From Pseudomonas solani (lineage in GTDB: Bacteria > Pseudomonadota > Gammaproteobacteria > Pseudomonadales > Pseudomonadaceae), in the NCBI RefSeq assembly GCF_026072635.1, contig NZ_AP023081.1, positions 3,902,501 through 3,966,500 of the forward strand: a stretch of 64,000 nt of DNA, written 5' to 3'. The notes under the pieces were generated by a model, which saw only the letters and a program-made list of their open reading frames with translations, was not told where the DNA came from and did not search any database. This document shows positions 36,334 through 43,815 of the stretch, piece by piece. The position numbers were made by a program, and so were the translations under genes. Each line of letters starts with the position of its first letter. Positions within the stretch are counted from its first letter, which is position 1.

Positions 36334-36366
36334 CTCCATCGAATCCCACCCCACTTATCGATGGAG
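36334..36366 (+). promoter_or_regulatory. Hairpin overlapping the azoR ribosome-binding site
   Basis: CTCCATCGA - 15 nt - TCGATGGAG forms a 9-bp perfect stem. The last four bases of the 3' arm (GGAG, 36363-36366) are the ribosome-binding site for the ATG at 36375. Pairing would hide it. It could alternatively be an operator for a dimeric regulator. Confidence 0.5.
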
Positions 36367-36374
36367 CAGCAAAC

Positions 36375-36974
36375 ATGTCCAACGTCCTCGTGATCGAAAG
36401 CAGCGCCCGCCAGCAGGGTTCCGTGTCCCGCGACCTGACCCAGGCCTTCATCGCCCAGTGGCAGGCCGCGCACCCAGCCGACCAGGTCAAGGTCCGCGAC
36501 CTGGCCGTGGAGCAGGTGCCGCACCTGGATGCCGACCTGCTGGGTGGCTGGATGAAGCCCGCCGACCAGCACAGCGAAACCGAACAGGCCGCCCTGCAGC
36601 GCTCCAACCTGCTGACCGAGGAACTGCTGGCCGCCGACGTGCTGGTACTGGCCGCGCCCATGTACAACTTCGCCATCCCCAGCACCCTGAAGGCCTGGCT
36701 GGACCATGTGCTGCGGGCCGGCGTCACCTTCAAGTACACCGAGACCGGTCCCCAGGGCCTGCTCACCGGCAAGCGCGCCTACGTGCTGACCGCCCGTGGC
36801 GGCGTATACGCCGGCGGCCCGTTCGACCATCAGGAGCCCTATCTGCGCCAGGCCCTGGGCTTCATCGGCATCCACGATGTGTCGTTCATCCATGCCGAGG
36901 GCATGAACATGGGCGCCGAGTCCCAGGAAAAGGGCATCGCCCAGGCCAAGGCCCAGGTGGCCAAGGTCGCCTGA
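36375..36974 (+). CDS. azoR: FMN-dependent NADH-azoreductase
   Basis: A 199-aa flavodoxin-fold quinone/azo reductase. It shows the FMN-binding start VLVIESSARQQGSVSRDL (about residues 4-21), the central APMYNFAIPSTLKAWLDHVL motif (about residues 93-112) and the ARGGVYAGG loop (about 139). These enzymes reduce quinones and azo compounds using NADH. It matches the PA3223/AzoR3 position as I recall it. The ribosome site may be occluded by the hairpin at 36334-36366. A strong terminator follows. Confidence 0.92.
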   Translation: MSNVLVIESSARQQGSVSRDLTQAFIAQWQAAHPADQVKVRDLAVEQVPHLDADLLGGWMKPADQHSETEQAALQRSNLLTEELLAADVLVLAAPMYNFAIPSTLKAWLDHVLRAGVTFKYTETGPQGLLTGKRAYVLTARGGVYAGGPFDHQEPYLRQALGFIGIHDVSFIHAEGMNMGAESQEKGIAQAKAQVAKVA

Positions 36975-37014
36975 CGCCACACCGCTTCGCTCCACTCCTT
37001 TGTGCTCATCCCTT

Positions 37015-37040
37015 GCCCGGCCCCATGGCCGGGCTTTTTT
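37015..37040 (+). terminator. Rho-independent terminator after azoR
   Basis: The stem GCCCGGCC - CCAT - GGCCGGGC followed by six T. Confidence 0.95.
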
Positions 37041-37057
37041 ATGGGCGCTCGCTTCCC

Positions 37058-37304
37058 GTAGGAGCGAGCTCTGCTCGCGAAGCTGTAGGAGCGAATTCAT
37101 TCGCGATGCTTTTGCAGGCTGAGCTTCAGCATGGGCTCGGGTTTGGCAGCATGGGTTTCGCGGAACTCGCGGAACGCCGCCCGACTCATCCACGGGGGGC
37201 TGGGCGGGTGTAGGGGGGCGTGGGCTTCAGCCCACCGCTCTTTTCCGGTCAGGAGTTGGGGCGGACCTGGCAGCATGGGTTTCGCGGAGCTCTACCCATC
37301 CTAC
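37058..37304. repeat. Degenerate repeat cluster
   Basis: 37058-37082 and 37085-37107 are REP-type palindromes (GTAGGAGCGAGCTCTGCTCGCG and GGAGCGAATTCATTCGCGA). 37149-37165 is a truncated and 37273-37304 a full copy of the TAGGATGGGTAGAGC repeat. The gap 37041-37545 has no convincing gene, although the frame of rarD stays open upstream to 37315. Confidence 0.7.
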
Positions 37305-37545
37305 GGGCTTTCGTTTGGCTGTGGATTGGAGTGCGCACTGGTCTTGGCGTGCCTTACGGGCTCTCGTCGGAAGGGCTCCTGGTAGGAAGGTGCCGCTTTC
37401 AGGCCTGCCGATGCCGGGTTGGTCCCAGCGGGCCCGCCGGCGGGTGGGTAAGCTTTCCCTGGTGGCGGCGAGCGGGTATTTTCGCCGGCTGCAATCAGAG
37501 GCCTGCCATGTCTTCGTTCATTTCTCCACCCGTTGCGGTGCGGCC

Positions 37546-38460
37546 ATGAGGCTGTCCGGGCGCGGTGTCGCGCTGTCCCTTACCGCGTCGGTGCTGTTCG
37601 CCCTGATGCCTGGCTACGTGCGTGAGCTGGCGCCGCTGGATGGCGTGCAGATCTTCGCCCAGCGGGTGCTTTGGTCGATTCCGGCGGTGTTGTTGCTGGT
37701 GGCGTTGATGAGGCAATGGGCGGTATTGCGTGATGTGCTCGTGCGCCTGCGCCGGGAGCCGTTGCTGCTGGCGGCCTTGCCATTGGCCGCGCTGTTGATC
37801 GGGTTGCAGTGGGGCCTGTTCCTCTGGGCGCCGTTGCAGGGGCGGATGCTGGAGGTGTCCCTCGGCTACTTCCTGCTGCCCCTGGTGATGGTGCTCTGCG
37901 GGCGCCTTTTCTATAACGAGCGCCTGCGCCCGCTGCAGCTGCTGGCGGTGCTCTGTGCCGTGGCCGGCGTGCTCCACGAGCTGTGGATGACCCGCGCCTT
38001 CTCCTGGCTGACCCTGGTCACCGCGCTGGGCTACCCGCCATATTTCATGATGCGCCGCTGGATGCGCCTGGACGCGCTGTCCGGTTTCATCCTGGAGATG
38101 GCGGTGCTGGCGCCGCTGGCGGCCTGGCTGATCATCGCCCATGGCCCGGAGGGGGCTTTCGTCCAGGCACCGCAGCTGTGGTGGCTGATTCCCGGCCTGG
38201 GCCTGCTCGGCACCCTGGCCTTCGCCGCGATGATGGCCTCCAGCCGGCTGCTGCCGCTGGGGTTGTTCGGCATCCTCAGCTATGTGGAACCGGTGCTGCT
38301 GTTCGCGGTGGCGGTGGCGTTCCTGGGCGAGGCCTTCGACCCGGCGCAGTTCTGGACCTACCTGCCGATCTGGCTGGCGGTGCTGCTGATCGGCTGGGAC
38401 AGCGCACAGCTGCTGCGCAAGCAGGCGCGCCAGGAACGGGCTGCTCGCGCCCTCAACTGA
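37546..38460 (+). CDS. rarD: EamA/RarD family transporter
   Basis: A 304-aa membrane protein with ten hydrophobic segments in two EamA-like repeats. The RarD signature is near the N-terminus (SVLFALMPGYV ... QIFAQRVLWSIPAVLL) and SYVEPVLLFAVAVAFLGEAF at about residues 250-269. RarD belongs to the drug/metabolite transporter superfamily; its natural substrate is unknown. The ATG at 37546 is preferred because the upstream frame crosses repeats. Its last bases overlap the 3' end of the convergent Nudix gene. Confidence 0.87.
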   Translation: MRLSGRGVALSLTASVLFALMPGYVRELAPLDGVQIFAQRVLWSIPAVLLLVALMRQWAVLRDVLVRLRREPLLLAALPLAALLIGLQWGLFLWAPLQGRMLEVSLGYFLLPLVMVLCGRLFYNERLRPLQLLAVLCAVAGVLHELWMTRAFSWLTLVTALGYPPYFMMRRWMRLDALSGFILEMAVLAPLAAWLIIAHGPEGAFVQAPQLWWLIPGLGLLGTLAFAAMMASSRLLPLGLFGILSYVEPVLLFAVAVAFLGEAFDPAQFWTYLPIWLAVLLIGWDSAQLLRKQARQERAARALN

Positions 38461-38869
38461 GGGCCGTAGCGCCCGGGTGATCGGCCAGCGCGGCCAGCAC
38501 CTGGTCGCGCAGCAGCGGGGCGAGGTCGGCGGGCGGGGTGGCGCCCGGGGCCAGCCAGGCCAGTTCTTCCAGTTCGGCTGCCGCGGCCACCGGCTGCGAC
38601 AGGCGACCGATGAAGATTTCTGCATCCACCCAGGTATCGGGTTCGTTGGCCGCGGGCGCGCGGAAGCGGCCGAGGGGCTGCAGCGCGCTGGCGTCCATCT
38701 CCAGGTCGAGTTCTTCGAGCAGCTCCCGCTGCAGGGCGGCGAGGGCGGTTTCGCCGGGTTCGCGCTTGCCGCCGGGCAGCATGAAGGCGCGCGTGCCGCG
38801 TTTGCGTACCAGCAGCAGGCGCTGGTCGGCGTCGAGCAGGCAGGCGGCGGAGAGGATCAGGGTGGTCAT
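38453..38869 (-). CDS. Nudix hydrolase
   Basis: A 138-aa Nudix protein with a near-canonical box GGKREPGETALAALQREL followed by LEELDLEM (about residues 32-57), where the final Gly is Asp. Nudix enzymes hydrolyse nucleoside diphosphate derivatives. The substrate is not predictable here. Its start overlaps the upstream DHFR-like gene stop as ATGA, so the two form a small operon. The 3' end overlaps rarD by 8 nt on the opposite strand. Confidence 0.88.
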   Translation of the reverse strand: MTTLILSAACLLDADQRLLLVRKRGTRAFMLPGGKREPGETALAALQRELLEELDLEMDASALQPLGRFRAPAANEPDTWVDAEIFIGRLSQPVAAAAELEELAWLAPGATPPADLAPLLRDQVLAALADHPGATALS

Positions 38870-39411
38870 GGATTGGGGGCTTCCGGCAGCAGTTTGTAGT
38901 GCAGCTGCACCACGCCGGTGGCGAAGCTGCGTTGTTCGTGGAGTTGCAGGCGTCGCTCCAGCCCGGTGGCGAACATCTGGATGCCGGCGCCGAGCAGGTG
39001 CGGGACGACGCTGACGATCAACTCGTCGATCAGCCCGGCCGCGTAGCAGGTACCGGCCAGGGAGCCACCGCCCACCAGCCAGACGCGTTTGCAGCCGGCC
39101 TCGGCCAGCTCCGCCAGGGCTTCGGCCGGGGTGCTATGGGCGATGCGGACCTGGGACGCTGCGGGTTCGAGCTCCGCGCGGGTGAGCACGGTACAGGGCT
39201 TGCCCGGGTAGGGCCAGGCGCCGCCCATGGCCAGCACGGTTTCGAAGGTGCCGCGACCCATCAGCAGGCCATCGATGCTGTCGTAGAAGGCGCCGTAGCC
39301 GTGGTCATCGCCGGATTGCTCCAGCGGCTGCAGCCAGTCGACGCTGCCGTCGGGGCGGGCGATGTAGCCGTCCAGGGTGGCGGCGACGTAGTAGATCAGC
39401 GATGCGCTCAT
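38866..39411 (-). CDS. Dihydrofolate-reductase-family protein (RibD C-terminal-like)
   Basis: A 181-aa protein of the YwjB/YyaP type: YYVAATLDGYIARPDGSVDW (about residues 7-26), GLLMGRGTFETV (about 48) and WLVGGGSLAGTCYAAGLIDE (about residues 112-131) are the NADPH-binding and DHFR-like motifs. These are stand-alone reductases of unknown substrate, distinct from FolA. The ATG at 39411 follows GGAGCCCTGC. It is operonic with the Nudix gene. Confidence 0.87.
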   Translation of the reverse strand: MSASLIYYVAATLDGYIARPDGSVDWLQPLEQSGDDHGYGAFYDSIDGLLMGRGTFETVLAMGGAWPYPGKPCTVLTRAELEPAASQVRIAHSTPAEALAELAEAGCKRVWLVGGGSLAGTCYAAGLIDELIVSVVPHLLGAGIQMFATGLERRLQLHEQRSFATGVVQLHYKLLPEAPNP

Positions 39412-39612
39412 GCAGGGCTCCGACGGGTGGGCTGTGGCCGGCGGTGAAATCCGTCGGGGACTGAAGCTGTTGGAGTGGAGCACGGCCCTGTGGGTTCAGC
39501 AATCGCCGCAACGTCGGGAAATCAGCGTGGGGCGCACAGAATTCGGGTGTTCGGGCGCGACAACCGGTAACCTATGCAGCTGTTTTTCAAGCTTTCGATC
39601 GAGGTAGCACCC

Positions 39613-40947
39613 GTGTTCTCCCAATTCGCCCTGCACGAACGTCTGCTCAAGGCCGTGGCCGAGCTGAAATTTGCCGAACCGACGCCCGTGCAGCAGGCGG
39701 CCATTCCCCCGGCGCTGGAAGGGCGCGACCTGCGCGTGACCGCGCAGACCGGCAGCGGCAAGACCGCCGCCTTCGTGCTGCCGCTGCTCAATCGCCTGAT
39801 CGGCGAGGCCAAGCCGCGCGAGCGCATCCGTTCGCTGATCCTGCTGCCGACCCGCGAGCTGGCCCAGCAGACCCTGAAGGAAGTGGAGCGTTTCTCCCAG
39901 TTCACCTTCATCAAGTCCGGCATCGTCACCGGCGGTGAGGACTTCAAGGTGCAGGCCGCCATGATGCGCAAGCTGCCCGACGTGCTGGTGAGCACCCCGG
40001 GCCGCCTGATCGAGCACCTCAATGCCGGCACCGTCGACCTCAAGGAAGTCGAAGTGCTGGTGCTGGACGAAGCCGACCGCATGCTCGACATGGGCTTCGC
40101 CGAGGACATGCAGCGCATCACCGCCGAGTGCGCCAACCGCAAGCAGACCCTGCTGTTCTCCGCCACCACCGGTGGCGCGGCGCTGCGCGACGTCTCGGCC
40201 AAGGTGCTGAACGACCCGCTGCACCTGCGCCTGAACGGCGTCGAGCAGCTCAACGAGTCGACCCGCCAGCAGATCATCACGGCCGACGACATCGCCCACA
40301 AAGAGGCCATCGCGCGCTGGCTGCTGGCCAACGAGGACTACCAGAAGGCCATCGTCTTCACCAACACCCGTGCCCAGGCCGACCGTTTCTACGGCCACCT
40401 GGTGGCGGCCGGTTACAAGGCCTTCGTGCTCCATGGCGACAAGGACCAGAAGGACCGCAAGATGGCCATCGACCGCGTGCGCGAGGGCGGCACCAAGGTG
40501 CTGGTGGCCACCGACGTGGCAGCCCGTGGCCTGGACATCCAGGGCATGGACCTGGTGATCAACTTCGACATGCCGCGCTCCGGTGACGAGTACGTGCACC
40601 GTGTCGGCCGTACCGGCCGTGCCGGTGGCGAAGGCACCGCCATTTCGCTGATCTGCCACAACGACTGGAACCTGATGTCCAGCGTCGAGCGCTACCTCAA
40701 GCAGAGCTTCGAGCGCCGTGTGATCAAGGAGCTCAAGGGCAGCTACAGCGGCCCGAAGAAGGTCAAGGCCTCCGGCAAGGCGGCCGGCGTGAAGAAGAAA
40801 AAGACCGACAAGAAAGCCGGCGACAAGAAGGCCTCGGCCAAGCCGGCCGCCAAGCGCAAGCCGTCCGGCCCGCGCCGCGACGAGTCCAAGGTGGTCAGCG
40901 CCGACGGCCTGGCGCCGCTGAAGCGCAAGAAGCCCGCGGCCGAGTGA
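39613..40947 (+). CDS. DEAD-box RNA helicase (RhlE-like)
   Basis: A 444-aa helicase. Q-motif FAEPTPVQQAAIP, Walker A AQTGSGKTAA (about residue 45), PTRELAQQ, DEAD (about 151), SATT, and HRVGRTGRAGGEG (motif VI, about 335) are all present. A Lys/Ala-rich tail (about residues 385-444) is likely an RNA-binding extension. I prefer GTG 39613, which has GAGGTAG 7 nt upstream and starts MFSQFALHERL like homologues. An ATG at 39574 would add 13 residues. The next gene overlaps its stop. Confidence 0.9.
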   Translation: MFSQFALHERLLKAVAELKFAEPTPVQQAAIPPALEGRDLRVTAQTGSGKTAAFVLPLLNRLIGEAKPRERIRSLILLPTRELAQQTLKEVERFSQFTFIKSGIVTGGEDFKVQAAMMRKLPDVLVSTPGRLIEHLNAGTVDLKEVEVLVLDEADRMLDMGFAEDMQRITAECANRKQTLLFSATTGGAALRDVSAKVLNDPLHLRLNGVEQLNESTRQQIITADDIAHKEAIARWLLANEDYQKAIVFTNTRAQADRFYGHLVAAGYKAFVLHGDKDQKDRKMAIDRVREGGTKVLVATDVAARGLDIQGMDLVINFDMPRSGDEYVHRVGRTGRAGGEGTAISLICHNDWNLMSSVERYLKQSFERRVIKELKGSYSGPKKVKASGKAAGVKKKKTDKKAGDKKASAKPAAKRKPSGPRRDESKVVSADGLAPLKRKKPAAE

Positions 40948-41438
40948 TCCGTCCGTTAGCGCGTGGCCTGCCGGTGGCGTTGCTGCCGTGGCTGGCCACA
41001 GCCGAGGCCCAGGTGTACCGCTGCACCCGGGCCGACGGCGGGGTGGAATTCACCGACCGCGGTTGCGGAACCCTCGAACCCTCCCGTTCGGGCGGGTTGG
41101 TGGACGGCCTGCCCTCCCTGCATTCCCTCCTGGACGTCGCCCCGGCGTTCATCCCCTACGGCCTCAGCCTCTGGCAACTGCTGGCGCTGGTCTACCTGGC
41201 GATGAGCCTGGTCTGCTTCATCGCCTACTGGCGTGACAAGCGCTTCGCCGTGGCCGGTGCCCAGCGCACACCGGAGTCGCGGCTGCACCTGTACGAGCTG
41301 CTCGGTGGCTGGCCGGGCGGCCTGCTGGCGCAGCGGCTGATCCGCCACAAGAACCGCAAGCTGTCCTACCAGGTGAAGTTCTGGCTGATCGTCGCCCTGC
41401 ACCTGGGCGTGCTGGGCTGGTGGCTACTGGGACACTGA
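40944..41438 (+). CDS. DUF1294 membrane protein with DUF4124-like N-terminus
   Basis: A 164-aa protein with a hydrophobic start, a short DUF4124-like stretch (VYRCTRADGGVEFTDRGCG, about residues 24-42), a transmembrane segment (about 70-92) and the DUF1294 core YWRDKRFAVAGAQRTPESRLH ending in GGWPGGLLAQRLIRHKNRK. It starts at GTG 40944, overlapping the helicase stop as GTGA. Elsewhere DUF1294 is often fused to a cold-shock domain. Here it is coupled to an RNA helicase, which hints at a shared RNA or cold-stress context (inference). Confidence 0.8.
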   Translation: MIRPLARGLPVALLPWLATAEAQVYRCTRADGGVEFTDRGCGTLEPSRSGGLVDGLPSLHSLLDVAPAFIPYGLSLWQLLALVYLAMSLVCFIAYWRDKRFAVAGAQRTPESRLHLYELLGGWPGGLLAQRLIRHKNRKLSYQVKFWLIVALHLGVLGWWLLGH

Positions 41439-41576
41439 GGCGCCCACTAGGCCGCCGCTGCGAGGACGGTCAAGGTCGGGATTGGCCCGTGCAGGCTTGC
41501 CAGGCTTTGCTAGGGTCGATGAGCTGGAGCGAGGCTGCTCCCCACACGCTCATCCACCGCAGGGAACCAAGAACCG

Positions 41577-42632
41577 ATGAAGCTCACCCGTACCCTTCTC
41601 GCCGCCGCGCTGTGCATGGGGCTGGCCGGCACCACCCTCGCCACCGAACTCAAGCACTGGCCGGCGCCGGCCGCCAAGCAGCTCGACGCGTTGATCGCGG
41701 CCAACGCCAACAAGGGCGCCTACGCGGTGTTCGACATGGACAACACCAGCTACCGCTACGACCTGGAGGAGTCCCTGCTGCCCTTCCTCGAAGCCAAGGG
41801 CGTGCTGACCCGCGAGAAGCTCGACCCCTCGCTCAAGCTGATTCCCTTCAAGGACGTGAAGGGCCACAAGGAAAGCCTCAACAGCTACTACTACCGCCTC
41901 TGCGAACTCGACGACCTGGTCTGCTACCCCTGGGTGGCCCAGGTGTTCTCCGGCTTCACCCTGCGCGAGCTGAAGGGCTATGTCGACGAGCTGCTGGCCT
42001 CCGGCAAGCCGGTGCCGGCCACCTATTACGAAGGCGACGAGGTCAAGACCATCGAGATCAACCCGCCCAAGCTGTTCACCGGCCAGCAGGAGCTGATGAA
42101 CAAGCTGCGGGAGAACGGCATCGAGGTGTACATCATGACCGCCGCGCTGGAGGAACTGGTGCGCATGGTCGCCGCCGATCCCAAGTACGGCTACAACGTC
42201 AAACCGGAGAACGTCATCGGCGTCACCACGCTGCTCGAGGACCGCAAGACCGGCACCCTGACCACCGCGCGCAAGCAGATCGAGGAAGGCAAGTACGACG
42301 AGAAGGCCAACCTCGACCTGGAGATCACCCCCTACCTGTGGACCCCGGCCACCTGGATGGCGGGCAAGCAGGCGGCCATCCTCACCTACATCGATGAATG
42401 GAAGAAGCCCATCCTGGTGGGCGGTGACACGCCGGACAGCGATGGCTACATGCTCTTCCACGGCACCGACGTGGAGAAGGGCGGGCTGCGCGTGTGGGTG
42501 AACCGCAAGGCCAAGTACATGGACCAGATCACCGCCATGCAGAAGAAGAACGCCGAGGCCCAGGCGAAGCTCGGCCTGCCGGTCACCGCCGACCGCAACT
42601 GGGTGGTGGTGACGCCGGAGGAAATCCAGTAG
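41577..42632 (+). CDS. pchP: HAD-superfamily phosphatase, phosphorylcholine-phosphatase-like
   Basis: A 351-aa secreted HAD phosphatase. The signal peptide ends GTTLA-T (about residue 22). Motif I is VFDMDNTSYRYDLEES (about residues 50-65), motif II is in YIMTAALEEL (about 185) and motif III/IV in GGDTPDSDGYML (about 281). These agree with Pseudomonas PchP, which releases choline from phosphorylcholine in the periplasm. The start ATG 41577 follows AGGGAACCAAGAACCG. The symbol is assigned from recognition of the motif pattern, not from an alignment. Confidence 0.8.
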   Translation: MKLTRTLLAAALCMGLAGTTLATELKHWPAPAAKQLDALIAANANKGAYAVFDMDNTSYRYDLEESLLPFLEAKGVLTREKLDPSLKLIPFKDVKGHKESLNSYYYRLCELDDLVCYPWVAQVFSGFTLRELKGYVDELLASGKPVPATYYEGDEVKTIEINPPKLFTGQQELMNKLRENGIEVYIMTAALEELVRMVAADPKYGYNVKPENVIGVTTLLEDRKTGTLTTARKQIEEGKYDEKANLDLEITPYLWTPATWMAGKQAAILTYIDEWKKPILVGGDTPDSDGYMLFHGTDVEKGGLRVWVNRKAKYMDQITAMQKKNAEAQAKLGLPVTADRNWVVVTPEEIQ

Positions 42633-42714
42633 CCGGCCATCCGCCACGCTGCCATCCCCCTGCGCAACCGCCCCGTCAGCGGCTATGCTGCGAGCTGTAA
42701 CGCAAGGGGGTGGC

Positions 42715-43443
42715 ATGGGCAGAAGGCTGCTATGTGGCGTGTTGTTGCTCGGGCTTCCCTGGCTGGCCTTGGGGGAGGAGTTGCGCTTCGGGTTCGGTAC
42801 CCAGAAACCGCCCTATGTCTATGAGGGCGAGGAGCGTGGCCTGGAGTTGGAGATCATCACCGCTGCCGCCAAGGCGGCGGGCTTCACCTTGCAGTACCAC
42901 TACCTGCCGGCGGAGCGCCTGCACCTGCTGCTGGGGCGCGGCGAACTGGATGGCATCGCCACCACCAGCGAGCACAGCGGTGTGCCGGCCTTCTATTCCG
43001 AGCCCTATATCCAGTACCACAACTACGCCATCGCCTTGGCCCGAAACGGTTTCCGCCTGGAAAGCATTGCCGATCTGGGCAAGCACTCGGTCAGTGCCTT
43101 CCAGCGGGCGCGCTACCTGCTGGGCGACGAGTTCCAAGCCATGGTGGAGGGAAACCCGCGTTACCGCGAGGAAGCTCAGCAGATCACCCGCAATCGCCTG
43201 CTCTACTCAGGCCGCATCGAGGTGGTGATCGGCGACAAGCGCATCATCGACTACCTCAACCGCGAGGTGGTCAGCCAGGTGGACATCAGCCAGCCGATCA
43301 TCTGGTACGACCTGTTCCCGCCCACCCCCTACAAGGTCGGCTTCCTCCACGCCAACCAGCGCGACCGTTTCAACAAGGGGTTGCAGATGATCCGCGACAG
43401 CGGCGAATACCGCGCCATCGAGAAGAAGTACGAGCACTACTGA
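42715..43443 (+). CDS. Periplasmic substrate-binding protein (SBP_bac_3 type)
   Basis: A 242-aa protein with a signal peptide (cleavage after ALG, about residue 20), then LRFGFGTQKPPYVYEGEERG and LELEIITAAAKAAGF, the start of amino-acid-type binding proteins. The C-terminal half has VGFLHANQRDRFNKGLQMIR and ends IEKKYEHY. No permease or ATPase genes lie nearby, so it is an orphan receptor or sensor-like protein. The ATG at 42715 follows AAGGGGG. Confidence 0.82.
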   Translation: MGRRLLCGVLLLGLPWLALGEELRFGFGTQKPPYVYEGEERGLELEIITAAAKAAGFTLQYHYLPAERLHLLLGRGELDGIATTSEHSGVPAFYSEPYIQYHNYAIALARNGFRLESIADLGKHSVSAFQRARYLLGDEFQAMVEGNPRYREEAQQITRNRLLYSGRIEVVIGDKRIIDYLNREVVSQVDISQPIIWYDLFPPTPYKVGFLHANQRDRFNKGLQMIRDSGEYRAIEKKYEHY

Positions 43444-43453
43444 GTGCGCCCGC

Positions 43454-43747
43454 TCACTCCTGCTTCTGCTTGGCATCGCTTTCGTCGCCGGCCTTGTCGA
43501 CTTCCTGCTTGCGCTGCTCGGTGACGTTGCACTCGTCGTCACCCTCGCGGGCATCGGTCTTGAGCTTGTCCTGCTTGAGCTCTTCGTTGACCTGCTTGGC
43601 CTTCTGCGGGTCGCTCTCGGTGGCCTGGTGCACTTCGGCCGCCAGCTGTTCGCGCTTGGCGGTGGCCTCCTCGGCGCTGCACACGGCCAGGGCCGGCAGG
43701 GGGGCGAGCAGGGCAAGGGTGGCGCTCAATGCCAGTAAGCGGTTCAT
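43454..43747 (-). CDS. Small charged periplasmic protein, unknown function
   Basis: A 97-aa protein with a signal peptide ending PALA-V (about residue 21). The mature part is almost entirely charged and helical (KREQLAAEVHQATESDPQ ... KQEVDKAGDESDAKQKQE), with two cysteines (CSAEE, DECNVTE). It is probably a coiled coil. It lies 68 nt downstream of the subtilase gene on the same strand and may be co-transcribed. I do not recognise the family. Confidence 0.68.
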   Translation of the reverse strand: MNRLLALSATLALLAPLPALAVCSAEEATAKREQLAAEVHQATESDPQKAKQVNEELKQDKLKTDAREGDDECNVTEQRKQEVDKAGDESDAKQKQE

Positions 43748-43815
43748 GGTGTTCTCCTTCGGGTGAATCGCACTCCTTAGGGTTGAGCGCCCGCGCGGGA
43801 CAAAAGTTCAGGCTG

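Noticed and set aside
37315..37545. Upstream extension of the rarD reading frame by 77 codons
   Set aside because: The extension crosses repeat remnants and lacks a ribosome site, and RarD proteins start near the first membrane helix at 37546.
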